From: Polycladomyces zharkentensis
GTDB lineage: Bacteria > Bacillota > Bacilli > Thermoactinomycetales > JIR-001
DNA: 64,000 nt
NCBI RefSeq assembly: GCF_016938855.1
Contig: NZ_JAFHAP010000017.1
Span: forward strand, 51,817 to 115,816
Reading direction: 5' to 3'
Part shown: positions 1 through 8,404 of the stretch, piece after piece
How positions within the stretch are numbered: the first letter of the stretch is position 1
Layout of the letters: the number at the start of each line of letters is the position of its first letter
Program-made: the position numbers and the translations under genes
The notes under the pieces: generated by a model
Database searches by the model: none
Told to the model about the DNA's origin: nothing
What the model saw: only the letters and a program-made list of their open reading frames with translations

Positions 1-2
1 AA

Positions 3-1532
3 GTCAGCGGCAAGCCGCAAGCCGTTTTTGTGCATGTCGAATGCGGGACACAAAATTTGGGCGGGTCGATCCATAATGCAGCAAAAGGAAGGGTTCCCGT
101 TCTGATTTTCGCAGGCGCTTCACCGGTTACACAGGAAGGGGAACTCACAGGAAGTCGAAATGAATTCATTCATTGGATTCAAGATGTTTTTGACCAACGC
201 GGAATTGTGAGACAATACATGAAATACGAGAATGAAATCCGAACAGGGAAAAATGTAAAGCAACTGGTTTATCGAGCACTGCAAATTGCGGAGAGTGAAC
301 CGAAAGGCCCGGTTTATTTAATGGCTCCCCGTGAAGTATTGGAAGAAGAGATCGAACCGATCGCCATTGAGAAGAAGGGATGGGGGCCGCTGGTGCCCGG
401 TGCCGTTCCTCCGCAACTGGTTGCGGAACTGGCTGAAAACCTGCTTCGAGCCAAAAAACCGTTAATCGTGACCTCTTACCTCGGCAGAAACACGGAAGCT
501 GTCGCTGAGCTGATCAAATTGAGTGAGAAACTGGCGATTCCCGTATTGGAATCCGTTCCGAATTATGTGAACTTCCCGGCTGATCATCCGCTGCATGTCG
601 GATATCAGTGGAATGCGCCGGTCCAAAACAAAATTTTGGGAGAAGCCGATTTCGTTTTGGTGATCGACAGTGATGTACCGTGGATTCCGCTGAAAAATCA
701 ACCGAGGAAAGATGGCACCATTTATTATATCGATATGGATCCTTTAAAAGAAAACATCCCGCTGTGGTACATTCCCTCCGATCGTTTCATTCAAGCGGAT
801 TCACTGGTAGCGTTGCAGCAGCTCAACTCCTATTTGGACAGTGTCGAGATTGATCAGGATACGGTCACCAAACGTTATCTGGAATTTTCGAATATTCATG
901 CTGATCAAAGAGCAGAGTGGAAGCGCCAAGAACAATGGAAGGAAGCAGATATCATTACTCCACAGTTTCTGACAGCGTGTGTACGCGAGGCGATTGATGA
1001 CGATACGATCGTGCTCTCGGAAACGATTACCAACTATGAAACCGTCTCGAAGCATTTGGCACGAAACAAACCCGGAACCCTCTTTGGCAGCGGAGCCAGT
1101 TCCCTGGGGTGGCACGGAGGTGCGGCGATCGGTGCAAAACTGGCTGCACCGGATCGGACGGTCGTGTGCCTGACCGGTGACGGATCTTATATTTTCAGTA
1201 ATCCCACCGCCGTTCACTGGGTCGCTCGAAAATACAACACGCCATTTCTGACCATTATTTACAATAACCGAGGGTGGGGGGCGCCGAAAATGTCAACGCT
1301 TGGCGTGCATCCTCACGGGATTGCCAGTCAGACTGATCAATTCTGGGTCAATTTCGACCCATCGGCGGAGCTGGCGAAGGTAGCCGAAGCGGCCGGCGGT
1401 GCCTATGCAAGAACGGTACAAAAGCCGGATGAACTGATGGAAGCGATTGAAAGCGCTTTGCGAATCGTGAAAGAAGGGAGATCGGCTGTACTCGATGTCC
1501 GTCTGCCACAGGTTTCAAAACAGCAATTTTAA
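3..1532 (+). CDS. Thiamine-pyrophosphate-requiring enzyme, 5' partial
   Basis: This is the C-terminal ~510 residues of an acetolactate-synthase-like TPP enzyme. The frame is open to the window edge, so the N-terminal catalytic Glu region is missing; an internal GTG at 30 is unlikely to be the true start. The reading begins in the end of the Pyr domain (QNLGGSIHNAAKGRVPVLIF), followed by a central domain and a C-terminal PP domain. The PP domain has the TPP/Mg signature GDGSYIF followed about 25 residues later by NNRGWG. Members of this COG0028 group decarboxylate or ligate 2-oxo acids; the substrate cannot be told. An MFS transporter follows after about 70 nt on the same strand, which suggests a shared catabolic unit. 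Confidence 0.85.
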   Translation, partial: VSGKPQAVFVHVECGTQNLGGSIHNAAKGRVPVLIFAGASPVTQEGELTGSRNEFIHWIQDVFDQRGIVRQYMKYENEIRTGKNVKQLVYRALQIAESEPKGPVYLMAPREVLEEEIEPIAIEKKGWGPLVPGAVPPQLVAELAENLLRAKKPLIVTSYLGRNTEAVAELIKLSEKLAIPVLESVPNYVNFPADHPLHVGYQWNAPVQNKILGEADFVLVIDSDVPWIPLKNQPRKDGTIYYIDMDPLKENIPLWYIPSDRFIQADSLVALQQLNSYLDSVEIDQDTVTKRYLEFSNIHADQRAEWKRQEQWKEADIITPQFLTACVREAIDDDTIVLSETITNYETVSKHLARNKPGTLFGSGASSLGWHGGAAIGAKLAAPDRTVVCLTGDGSYIFSNPTAVHWVARKYNTPFLTIIYNNRGWGAPKMSTLGVHPHGIASQTDQFWVNFDPSAELAKVAEAAGGAYARTVQKPDELMEAIESALRIVKEGRSAVLDVRLPQVSKQQF

Positions 1533-1600
1533 AATAATTTTGAAGAATATACCGGAAAACAGGGAACTTGGATCATCATCCATTTTCAGGAGGTGCTAAA

Positions 1601-3046
1601 ATGCAAACGAACGTGAAAGGGTGGAAACATTATCACACGGTTTGGCTTTTGTTACTGTTGGGTTGGACGGTCAGTGCCGCTGACCGGGCTGTTACGGGTC
1701 CGATCGTCACCTGGATGATTGAAAACAAGGTCTCCTTTTTGATGGCGGCTGAGCATCCTCATGCCTTGGGTGGATTGGTGGGGAGCCTCTTTTTCACCGG
1801 ATATATGCTCACGCAATTTCCTGGCGGATACTACGGGGATCGATTTGGACATCGAAGAATCATTACGATCAGCTTGTTTGTGGCAGCCATCACCACGGTT
1901 GTAAGCGGTTTCATGTCCTCGCTGATCGGATTTGTCGCGTTGCGTGTTCTTACGGGGCTGGGTGAAGGAGTATACTACGCAAATGACCGAACCTTGATCA
2001 CGGAGGTGACCCCTTTCGAAAAACGCAGTCTCGGGATGGGAGTCGTGATCACAGGGCTGGCGCTCGGAGTGACATTCGCTTTATTGTTGCCTCCCTATCT
2101 GATTCGATGGGGGAACTCGCTGTTGGGTGACGGACAAGGGTGGAGAATGGTGTTTTTCGCTTTTGGCATCGTCACATTGATTGTCGCCGTTGTCGTTTCA
2201 GCTTGCTTGAAAAACAAATCCGATCAGGCATCTTATCGAGACGCACTGATCGGTTTGGGAAAGTACAACATTCTTTTCTTTCTGGCGATTTTGGGGGTAT
2301 TTTTCATTGCGGATCAGGCTGGTTTGCCTTCCTGGGGAGTGGCGGTGATTGAACTTGTCTTATGCTTTATGCTGGTCGGGTTTGCTTATATCAAAAAGGG
2401 AACGGAACTGTCCAAGGTGTTGCGGGATCGAAGCCTCGTGATCATGTATATCGGCCATATCGCCATTCTTTGGAACCTTTGGTTTTTCAGTTTCTGGTCG
2501 GTATCCATCATTTCGGAAGCGGCAAACACTTCATTTTTGCAGGCGGCACTGACCGCCACCTTTAACGGTGTGGCAGGCATCATCGGATTTCCTGCCGGCG
2601 GTTGGCTGGCAGACTATGCCCTTCGGAAAAACTGGGGGCGGAAGGTTGTTCTAGTCTGGTTTATCCTGTTGCAGGGAATTACTACGTTGATTTTCGGTAT
2701 CTATCTTATCAATGGAGGCAAATCCGCTTTCGTAATGGGAACGTTGATATTCGTTGCAAGTCTGTTTTTCAACGCAATGCAGCCCATCTATCATGCCATC
2801 ATCGCCGATCTTTCAGAACCGAACCAGCGTGGAGCGACTTTTGGGATGGCCAACTTGGTGGGGGAAATCGGTGCTGTTCTTTCTCCCGCTGTCAGTGGCA
2901 CATTGCGGGATGCGACGAACAGTTGGTCTCCGGCGGTTTTCCTCGACGCAGCGATCATCCTTTCCTTTTTCGTGTTGGTACTGTTCGTGAAAGAAAGACG
3001 TGTTGCGATGGGGCAAAGTATCCATCAAGTGATTGAAAATAGATGA
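1601..3046 (+). CDS. MFS transporter, anion/cation symporter-like
   Basis: A 481-residue polytopic membrane protein with about 12 hydrophobic segments. The loop between TM2 and TM3 carries GYYGDRFGHRR, the classic major-facilitator motif, and an early DRAVTGPIVTWMI segment resembles organic-anion symporters. The start is the ATG at 1601, behind AGGAGG at 1589-1594; an earlier TTG in frame has no ribosome binding site. It follows the TPP enzyme gene and is closed by a strong terminator. The substrate is unknown but is probably the organic acid used by that enzyme (inference). Its last ~350 bp are duplicated at 11428-11780. Confidence 0.85.
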   Translation: MQTNVKGWKHYHTVWLLLLLGWTVSAADRAVTGPIVTWMIENKVSFLMAAEHPHALGGLVGSLFFTGYMLTQFPGGYYGDRFGHRRIITISLFVAAITTVVSGFMSSLIGFVALRVLTGLGEGVYYANDRTLITEVTPFEKRSLGMGVVITGLALGVTFALLLPPYLIRWGNSLLGDGQGWRMVFFAFGIVTLIVAVVVSACLKNKSDQASYRDALIGLGKYNILFFLAILGVFFIADQAGLPSWGVAVIELVLCFMLVGFAYIKKGTELSKVLRDRSLVIMYIGHIAILWNLWFFSFWSVSIISEAANTSFLQAALTATFNGVAGIIGFPAGGWLADYALRKNWGRKVVLVWFILLQGITTLIFGIYLINGGKSAFVMGTLIFVASLFFNAMQPIYHAIIADLSEPNQRGATFGMANLVGEIGAVLSPAVSGTLRDATNSWSPAVFLDAAIILSFFVLVLFVKERRVAMGQSIHQVIENR

Positions 3047-3056
3047 TTACCTTTTG

Positions 3057-3084
3057 AGAGCCTTCGCTGACGAAGGCTCTGTTT
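3057..3084 (+). terminator. Rho-independent terminator after the MFS gene
   Basis: A perfect 10-bp stem AGAGCCTTCG/CGAAGGCTCT with loop CTGA at 3057-3080, followed by GTTT. The same hairpin is present behind the broken copy at 11791. Confidence 0.8.
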
Positions 3085-3431
3085 ACAGTTTGTTCAACTG
3101 TGACTGAGGAATTCTGGCCGCTCATTCGGATGCTGGTAGGTTATTTGTCTGATTACAGATAATAAACAAATGGTGATCCCCTCATTTGTGTTTCCCGGTT
3201 ATGACTTTGCGAAAGCAGACGGTGCGATGCCGAAACGGGTCAAAATGAAAGCCGGCCGGGTGACGAAGGCGGATTTGAGGAGTGCGAAAGGCGCATTACC
3301 GGTAACAAATGGGCAAAATTCTTACCATGGGCTCATGATGCATTGCATCCCTCCGACCGGAGGGATGCCTTACTTCATCTTCAAACGGACTCACAAGCTC
3401 GATGGGAGGTTCAAATCATCCCAAAATACTC
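3085..3431. other. Repeat spacer with hairpins; no convincing gene
   Basis: This spacer is almost identical to 11819-12153. It has an inverted repeat around 3139-3163 (TTATTTGTCTG/CAGATAATAA with a bulge), a second at 3165-3189 (ACAAATG/CATTTGT), and a strong 10-bp hairpin at 3345-3368 (GCATCCCTCC/GGAGGGATGC). An ATG at 3170 opens a 120-codon frame and its counterpart at 11905 a 78-codon frame. Neither has a ribosome binding site and they end differently, so I do not call a gene. The 3345 hairpin lies downstream of the minus-strand immunity gene and may end its transcript, although no clear T-run follows. Confidence 0.5.
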
Positions 3432-4163
3432 TTACAACCTATCCAATTCTGCCCATTCAATCCAGTCAACGATCTCGTCTTTCTTTCTCGTTTCGATGGT
3501 GCGAGTCGGATGTTCCTTGTCACCGTCTTTGAACACCCGTAGGACGAACCGTCCATTGGGATCACAGCCGGGCTCCCACCCCAGACGGATTTCATCATGG
3601 TCGTCATTTTCCAACCGTAACAAGTCCCCGGTCAGGCTCGTCCACATCTCCGGTCGATCGGGAGGGATTTTAATAGGGTCTGTTTCCGTAAAGGTGTTAT
3701 GTCGAACCGTCCACCCTTGATAAAATTTAATCGGTTGCAACCGAATCGGAGGAACCAGCAGTTCAATCGAAAACTCACGATCACGAGTGGGCAAAATCCC
3801 TTGGCTCACACCCCATGTAATCTTTTCGATGCCATCGAGTACTTCGTTCAAACTCCTCGTTTCGATGGAAAAGAGCTTTTTGAAGTCCTTGTGGGTCACC
3901 AGTTGAAGCTCAAATGCACCGTTCGGATCCCCCTCCGGATACCAGCCAAGATCCAATCCGAATGTCTCATCATAATGGATATACATTAGATCCTGCATAA
4001 AATCGAGCCATGCGTCTTCATCATCAGGGGAAACTTGGCGGGGATCCATATCATTGGAAAGAGAAGTAAACTGAATTCGCCACCCCGCATGGATTTTCAA
4101 AGGTTGACGATTAAAGATCGGGTATGGCTTGGAGGGAATCCGTTGATATTTCAAGAAGCTCAT
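3432..4163 (-). CDS. Two-repeat immunity-type protein, copy 3 (orphan)
   Basis: A 243-residue soluble protein built from two ~110-residue repeats. Each repeat has a PLKIHAGW-like start, a D-x-D-P stretch, an LGWYPEGDPNG / LGWEPGCDPNG motif, a basic-hydrophobic stretch, SIETR/TIETR and a closing ITWG/DWIEWA. It is about 95% like the gene at 12154 and clearly related to the one at 8918; both of those sit directly behind toxin C-terminal frames. ATG at 4163 follows GAAGAGGTG. Upstream there is only an integrase relic, so this copy has lost its toxin partner. The immunity role is inferred from context; I know no named family for it. Confidence 0.7.
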   Translation of the reverse strand: MSFLKYQRIPSKPYPIFNRQPLKIHAGWRIQFTSLSNDMDPRQVSPDDEDAWLDFMQDLMYIHYDETFGLDLGWYPEGDPNGAFELQLVTHKDFKKLFSIETRSLNEVLDGIEKITWGVSQGILPTRDREFSIELLVPPIRLQPIKFYQGWTVRHNTFTETDPIKIPPDRPEMWTSLTGDLLRLENDDHDEIRLGWEPGCDPNGRFVLRVFKDGDKEHPTRTIETRKKDEIVDWIEWAELDRL

Positions 4164-4234
4164 TTTTCACCTCTTCAATTAAAATCGTCATTTCAAATAC
4201 GCAAAGTCATCTGAAAACGACTGCCACCCGACAT

Positions 4235-4492
4235 CAAGGTGTCTGCTGCGGTGGTCGCTACGACCTCAGACACACCCGTGTATCCCTATTGCTCCAGCGA
4301 GGGTTCATCAAAAGATCATATCAGAATAGACTCGGTCAAGCAAGTATCACTTTAACCTTGGATACTTACTCCCAGGAACGGGACCGACTGATCAAGGAAA
4401 TCGAAGCCTTCAAAAAACGGATGGAGGACAGAGTGAGACAAGGGCGACAGCAAGTGAAAGAAAAAGTAAATCAAAATCTAGGCAAACAATGA
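4235..4492 (+). pseudogene. Tyrosine-recombinase (integrase) C-terminal relic
   Basis: The frame reads YDLRHTRVSLLLQ, then a shortened helix, RLGQASITLTLDTYSQ and a basic, coiled-coil-like tail. This is the catalytic end of a phage/ICE-type integrase: the RHT box, the usual LGH box and the Tyr nucleophile. Here LGH is LGQ, the N-terminal ~250 residues are absent and one turn before NRLGQ is missing, so it cannot be a working enzyme. It abuts the orphan immunity gene on the other strand and marks an old integration event. Confidence 0.75.
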
Positions 4493-4592
4493 TGAAGAAG
4501 CAAACCCAAAGACCAGTATTGGTTTCCGGGTTTTTGACAATGAACGGATTCTAACAATCAGAGTCAGGGCAAGCCCCATCTTGTTGGACCAC

Positions 4593-4763
4593 ATGCTTTT
4601 CATTATACTGAAAATACCTAGATTTTTTCTGGATTACTATGTTGAAATCAAACATGATGTTGAGAATTTGTGGAGCATGTTTAGGTTTATCAAATGGATT
4701 TTCCAGGGGATCGGCTGGTTATTTAGAGGAATTTGGAGGGTTATTATTTCGCTTTTCGATTGA
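4593..4763 (+). CDS. Small membrane protein, unknown
   Basis: A 56-residue frame from ATG 4593 (or 60 residues from TTG 4581). An N-terminal hydrophobic segment (MLFIILKIPRFFLDYY) is followed by an amphipathic aromatic stretch with a GIGWLFRGIW repeat-like end. No clear ribosome binding site. It ends 18 nt before the next membrane-protein gene, so the two may be cotranscribed. It could be an immunity protein against a membrane-active toxin, but nothing in the sequence proves this. Confidence 0.4.
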   Translation: MLFIILKIPRFFLDYYVEIKHDVENLWSMFRFIKWIFQGIGWLFRGIWRVIISLFD

Positions 4764-4781
4764 TTGATGGAGGGTAGATAA

Positions 4782-5069
4782 GTGAAATCGTTCAAACTCG
4801 TGGCTTCTTGGATATTTGTAATCATTTCCGTGATAGGGTTACTTATCGGATTTTATATCATGGGTCTTCCATTCGTAATGGCACTCCTTATCGGACCCAT
4901 ATTGGTATCAGTATTTTCCACCGATTCGCCGTTTACACCGGAATATGTGCCATACCTGATCTTTTTCGGAGGATACGCCCTTGAAATTGGTTGGTTTGCA
5001 CTGTTGTCCTTCGCTTTAAAAAACATTGTGCTGTCGTTCAAAAAAGATGAGCAAGATTCCCAAACGTAG
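4782..5069 (+). CDS. Small polytopic membrane protein, unknown
   Basis: A 95-residue protein with about three hydrophobic segments (residues 5-30, 30-48 and 60-85) and a charged C-terminal tail. GTG start at 4782 with GGAGGG at 4769-4774. The family is not recognised. It lies in the toxin/immunity island behind another small membrane protein, a common setting for membrane immunity proteins (inference). Confidence 0.55.
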   Translation: MKSFKLVASWIFVIISVIGLLIGFYIMGLPFVMALLIGPILVSVFSTDSPFTPEYVPYLIFFGGYALEIGWFALLSFALKNIVLSFKKDEQDSQT

Positions 5070-5151
5070 TGAGATGGACGATATGGATACCATTGTCCTG
5101 TTTTTATTGCGGCATCTGATTTAGTTGCTCCTTTCTTTCAATTGTTCGTTG

Positions 5152-5488
5152 ATGTCTAGTTTTGAGCGGTTACGAAAAATTGGATTTCGTATAGTGCAAA
5201 TACATTGCGTGATTGTTAGTGTTCCTGCTTTGATGGCATTGGCAATGATCAGTATGGGTGATCAAAAAACGTTTAATGATGGAATGATCTTTATGGGAAT
5301 GTTGTTCTTGCCGTACGCCTTTTTTTGCATTCCCTTGGTTTCCTTTGGTTGGTCATTCATTGATTAATTCCTGGTCTGATTATGAGGAAAAACGGAATAG
5401 ACAATCAGAAGTATTTGGCACGTTTTGTTAGTTTTTGGGACTCTGTTTGTGATAGCGTGGCTTATTCATCATTTTCATTCGCCACACT
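5152..5488 (+). pseudogene. Frameshifted small membrane protein
   Basis: The first part (ATG 5152, MSSFERLRKIGFR and two hydrophobic segments) stops at 5365-5367. Coding-like sequence continues in other frames: INSWSDYEEKRNRQSEVFG, then GTLFVIAWLIHHFHSPH ending at 5488. Two frame changes would restore a ~110-residue three-segment membrane protein. It is therefore probably a broken relative of the neighbouring small membrane genes. Sequencing error is the alternative. Confidence 0.45.
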
Positions 5489-5517
5489 GATCTGAAAGGG
5501 GTGGGGGGTGGTATACG

Positions 5518-5982
5518 ATGATGATCGATCAAACCGAAGTAAAAAATATTATATATCAACATACAGATAAATTTATTGCAGGTTTGAAAAAGTTTTTTTC
5601 TTATCGCTATGCTTCGACAGTCGATACCATCTTATTCGAAATCCATGGTGGTTTTAATGGGTTATTTAATATAAGCATCACTCCTATGGTCGAGGGCGAA
5701 GAATATGGTTATGAAAAAATAAGCGATTTATTGGATAAAGTAAATTTTGATGTGGAATTACAACAAATACTTCATTCAGACGAGAATGATACTTACAAAA
5801 GGAAAAAAAGGGAACTAAATGAGATTGCCCCGGATATGATATTCCAATTCTTTATAGAGTGTTTTGAAGAAGCAGGTGGAAACCAAATTCCCTATCGTTG
5901 TTATCTTCGACACCATGAAGCGGATGATGTGTTTGATCTCAAGAACAAGTCATGGCTGATTATTGACGAACTATATGAATAG
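5518..5982 (+). CDS. Conserved-looking soluble protein, possible immunity
   Basis: A 154-residue acidic soluble protein with a G-rich ribosome binding region immediately upstream; ATG 5518 or 5521. No signal peptide or membrane segment. The AT-rich codon use differs from the core genes around it, as often seen for transferred immunity genes. It ends with its own strong terminator. The family is not recognised; an immunity role rests only on its place in the island. Confidence 0.55.
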   Translation: MMIDQTEVKNIIYQHTDKFIAGLKKFFSYRYASTVDTILFEIHGGFNGLFNISITPMVEGEEYGYEKISDLLDKVNFDVELQQILHSDENDTYKRKKRELNEIAPDMIFQFFIECFEEAGGNQIPYRCYLRHHEADDVFDLKNKSWLIIDELYE

Positions 5983-6005
5983 TCCAGGATCAAATGTCCA
6001 GTGCT

Positions 6006-6046
6006 AAAAAGGGCTGCTTCTCTTGCGAGAGCTGCCCTTTTCCTTG
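6006..6046 (+). terminator. Rho-independent terminator
   Basis: The outer stem AAAAGGGC/GCCCTTTT and inner TCTC/GAGA around loop TTGC are followed by CCTTG. It closes the unit ending at 5982. Confidence 0.7.
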
Positions 6047-6139
6047 TCTCACCGAATTTGAAGAAGCCCTGTTTTAACGCCTTCAGAGACTCAGAATTTT
6101 GGCCTCTGACGGTTCCAAAATCAAAAAGAGTGCTGAGAA

Positions 6140-6800
6140 TCAGCTCATTAATCGGGGGAATCGTAAGCAGATATCAACCACCTTTTCAGCGTTTCTGCCT
6201 ATGAAAGGTGATTTCCCGTCCATCGTTACGATCCAACCGAGATCAGTTCCATCGATAGTTCGTCCCACATCTATTCGGAAAGATGAACGGGATGACGGGA
6301 AGATCAACAGATCGCCAGTCTCTAAAGTCTCCAACTTCTTTAGTTGTTGTTGATCCATTCTGTGCCTTGCCTCGTATGAATCGTCAAAGTTTATCATGGC
6401 AACTGCTTGCAGGCGATACGTCATGATCACGATCCAATTTGAACGGATCACCGGGTTGATGGGCTTCAAAAAGCGTTGTGCTTCTTTCTGTGTTCTAAAG
6501 TCAGAGCAGTCCCGGTCACCCGTTATAGGTTCCTTCACTGGAGGTTTTTTCGCTGGTGGTTTCTTAACTGGTGGTTTCGGTGGTTCCTTTATCGGAGCAG
6601 GAAGTTACTTTCACACCATTTGCCGGGGTCAAAGCCGTCATCAGTGACATATCCGGGGCACTTCCAAATACCAATATGTTTTGTTTTAGCCACGTTCTCC
6701 GCTTTCCGGAACTCCACGTACTGTCTCAACTTTCCCATTGATCTTAAAGGTTGCGGTGTTACCGTCCACTGCCTCTAGGAATTGAGCCGATTGAATCCAA
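6140..6800 (-). pseudogene. Decayed thermonuclease with excalibur domain
   Basis: Reading the minus strand from ~6795, consecutive frames give SAQFLEAVDGNTATFKING, then after a frame change and a missing catalytic middle YVEFRKAENVAKTKHIG, IWKCPGYVTDDGFDP, then after another frame change a Pro/Lys linker (KPPVKKPPAKKPPVKEP) and the excalibur-type DRDCSDFRTQKEAQRF. This is the layout of YncB-like staphylococcal-nuclease-fold proteins. The excalibur segment then runs without a stop into ~95 unrelated residues (ATG at 6397, ending at 6140), which may be the remains of another small gene. The catalytic core is gone. Confidence 0.7.
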
Positions 6801-6872
6801 TCTCCCTTTCCTAAATCAGCTCATACATACATTCAAAATCTTCTTGGTGAACCACGCACAGCTTACTTTTGT

Positions 6873-7511
6873 TTAATCTTCTTCATACAAACCAAAATCC
6901 GTTACCAAACAACAGATATGATTTTCATCATCATAACCCCAATAGGATGCATAATATCCGTCACCCAGCCCACTTGAAAAGGTGATTATGTTACCTGACG
7001 GTTCTATTTGAATATCAGCCCAATCTCGTGTATCAGCATAATTATTTTTCGTTTCTTCTAAAATAAACTCATGAAATAGAGGGTTCTCTTGTGATATTTT
7101 TTTATATCTTAGGGCAGTTTCATAATCCATAAAACATCCTGTACCACTATCAACCGGATAACCAAAAACTTCACCGTCTTCTAAAGTATTGGGATCTTGT
7201 CCTTTCTTTAAAGCCATTTCCCACCGCACAACTTTACTTTCTTTTATTTTAATCATCGCCGCTCCAATCCGTTCGTCGTCATCATCCAGATAATGGACAA
7301 TATTGATGACTACCGGATATTCACCTGGAACAACTTTGTTGACAAACGGTTCCGTGCCAGGCGAAACGAAAGGATCACACGCAACAATTTGACCTGATAA
7401 TAGACTTATTTTGCCCACTTCGATGTTTTTTGTCATTCCTTCTCCCAGGTGAGTATCAATTTTTACGTTATCTTGAAAGAGATTTGCGAAATCAGGAATT
7501 TTGATTCTCAT
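6873..7511 (-). CDS. DUF4241 family protein, likely immunity
   Basis: A 212-residue soluble protein matching DUF4241: LLSGQIVACDPF near the N terminus, PGEYPV, a DDERIGAAMIK strand, GEVFGYPVDSGTGCFMD in the middle and FSSGLGDGYYASYWGYD near the end. ATG 7511 follows GAGAGG; earlier in-frame starts lack a site. DUF4241 proteins are frequent neighbours of polymorphic toxins and are regarded as likely immunity proteins. The gene is intact and in the same orientation as the other immunity genes here. Confidence 0.8.
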   Translation of the reverse strand: MRIKIPDFANLFQDNVKIDTHLGEGMTKNIEVGKISLLSGQIVACDPFVSPGTEPFVNKVVPGEYPVVINIVHYLDDDDERIGAAMIKIKESKVVRWEMALKKGQDPNTLEDGEVFGYPVDSGTGCFMDYETALRYKKISQENPLFHEFILEETKNNYADTRDWADIQIEPSGNIITFSSGLGDGYYASYWGYDDENHICCLVTDFGLYEED

Positions 7512-7530
7512 GACAGAACCTCTCATCCGT

Positions 7531-7567
7531 AGATGCCCCTTTCGGGGCAGTAAATCAAATCTACTTA
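7531..7567 (-). repeat. Cassette-boundary repeat, copy 1
   Basis: About 36 bp matching 8369-8404 at nearly every position: a short GCCCC/GGGGC hairpin plus a GTAAATCAAATCTACTT tail. It lies between the relic at 7587-7830 and the DUF4241 gene. Confidence 0.7.
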
Positions 7568-7586
7568 CTATACTTCCAAAACCCAT

Positions 7587-7830
7587 TTATCGCTTTTTCG
7601 AGATATCCCTCAAAGCATAATGCCTACCACCGAAGTTATGGTCATATACACATATTTTCTCATCGGGTGGTACGAATCCGATTGGGTTCCCTTCACCGTC
7701 AATGTTATACTGGCGCCGGCTCCAATCCTTTCAATGCACCTTCTGAGCAGATCCTTCATAAACCAGGCAACCACGTCATACCATCCGACGGCATCCAAGA
7801 GCGCTTCCCCGGCGTATCTTCCGGAACCCG
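7587..7830 (-). pseudogene. Frameshifted gene fragment, unknown
   Basis: On the minus strand a frame with AGEALLDAVGWYDVVAWF and a following amphipathic helix ends in a frame change. A second frame then reads GFVPPDEKICVYDHNFGGRH and YALRDISKKR to a stop at 7587. The second part resembles the strand pattern of a beta/gamma-crystallin motif, but that is only a visual likeness. It probably is the end of a toxin or another cassette product. Confidence 0.35.
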
Positions 7831-7858
7831 GAGATCTCAGCCCACTTGCGGACCACTG

Positions 7859-8170
7859 TTATCTTTCAACCACATTTGGATTGTTATATGAACAACCATA
7901 AACCTGATCAGGAAACGCTTCTGCCATAAATATGAATATGATTTGTCCATTAGGGTGCGCCAATCTGGAGATCATATATGACAATGAATATTTTCGTATA
8001 ACATTGGAAAGATATGTTGGTACATAATCAACCGTCTTTTTATTTAAGACGAGGCTTTCCACTGGCGACAAATTTATGATTTTTTCACGCCAATAGGATG
8101 AGACACTTATTTCATAGATTACATCATACAAATATTTCTTGTGTAACTTTTTTCGAAGTCTCTTTTTCAT
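7859..8170 (-). CDS. Small basic protein, candidate immunity
   Basis: A 103-residue protein with a very basic start (MKKRLRKKLHKKYL) and a hydrophobic C-terminal half. An excellent AGGAGGCG site precedes ATG 8170. It lies directly behind a fragment of the toxin gene (8185-8340), the position occupied by immunity genes in the other units. The basic start recalls YggL-like proteins, but the rest does not match well enough to name a family. Confidence 0.55.
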   Translation of the reverse strand: MKKRLRKKLHKKYLYDVIYEISVSSYWREKIINLSPVESLVLNKKTVDYVPTYLSNVIRKYSLSYMISRLAHPNGQIIFIFMAEAFPDQVYGCSYNNPNVVER

Positions 8171-8184
8171 TACATCGCCTCCTA

Positions 8185-8340
8185 TTTATCCGGTGCGGAA
8201 CCACCACTGTCAGAGTAGGCAGCGAGAACGGCTCGTTCTGAGAGCAAACCCCATTGGAACATGCCCACTTTACGGAATCATACCGTTTTTCCCTTACCGG
8301 TTGCGTCCATTCATCCGGCTTTTAGATACCTTTCAGTTTT
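8185..8340 (-). pseudogene. Toxin C-terminal gene relic, copy 3
   Basis: The minus strand reads DEWTQPVREKR, KWACSNG and then after a frame change the equivalent of LLSERAVSTAY and GS(I/A)PDK to a stop. This is the middle of the protein encoded at 12881-13720. Only ~150 bp remain, with frameshifts and stops. Confidence 0.8.
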
Positions 8341-8368
8341 TTGCATGCTTAAATTAGAACGGTTTAAA

Positions 8369-8404
8369 AGATGCCCTTTTCGGGGCGGTAAATCAAATCT
8401 ACTT
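8369..8404 (-). repeat. Cassette-boundary repeat, copy 2
   Basis: The second copy of the ~36-bp element at 7531. The stop codon of the Imm7 gene (8399-8401) lies inside it. In this orientation GCCC-CGAAAA-GGGC is followed by ATCTTTT, so it can act as a weak terminator for Imm7. Confidence 0.7.

Larger units (their letters stand above)
2691..4163. repeat. Long direct repeat, copy A (about 1.45 kb)
   Basis: Copy A spans the last ~355 bp of the intact MFS gene, its terminator, a ~350 bp spacer and the complete immunity-like gene on the minus strand. Copy B at 11428-12876 has the same order and orientation. The two copies are about 8.7 kb apart and flank most of the toxin/immunity island. Confidence 0.9.

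Noticed and set aside
3170..3532. 120-codon frame in the repeat spacer (and 11905-12141 in the other copy)
   Set aside because: No ribosome site, the two copies diverge at the end, and near-identity of the DNA is explained by the repeat. Of the few differences, three change residues.
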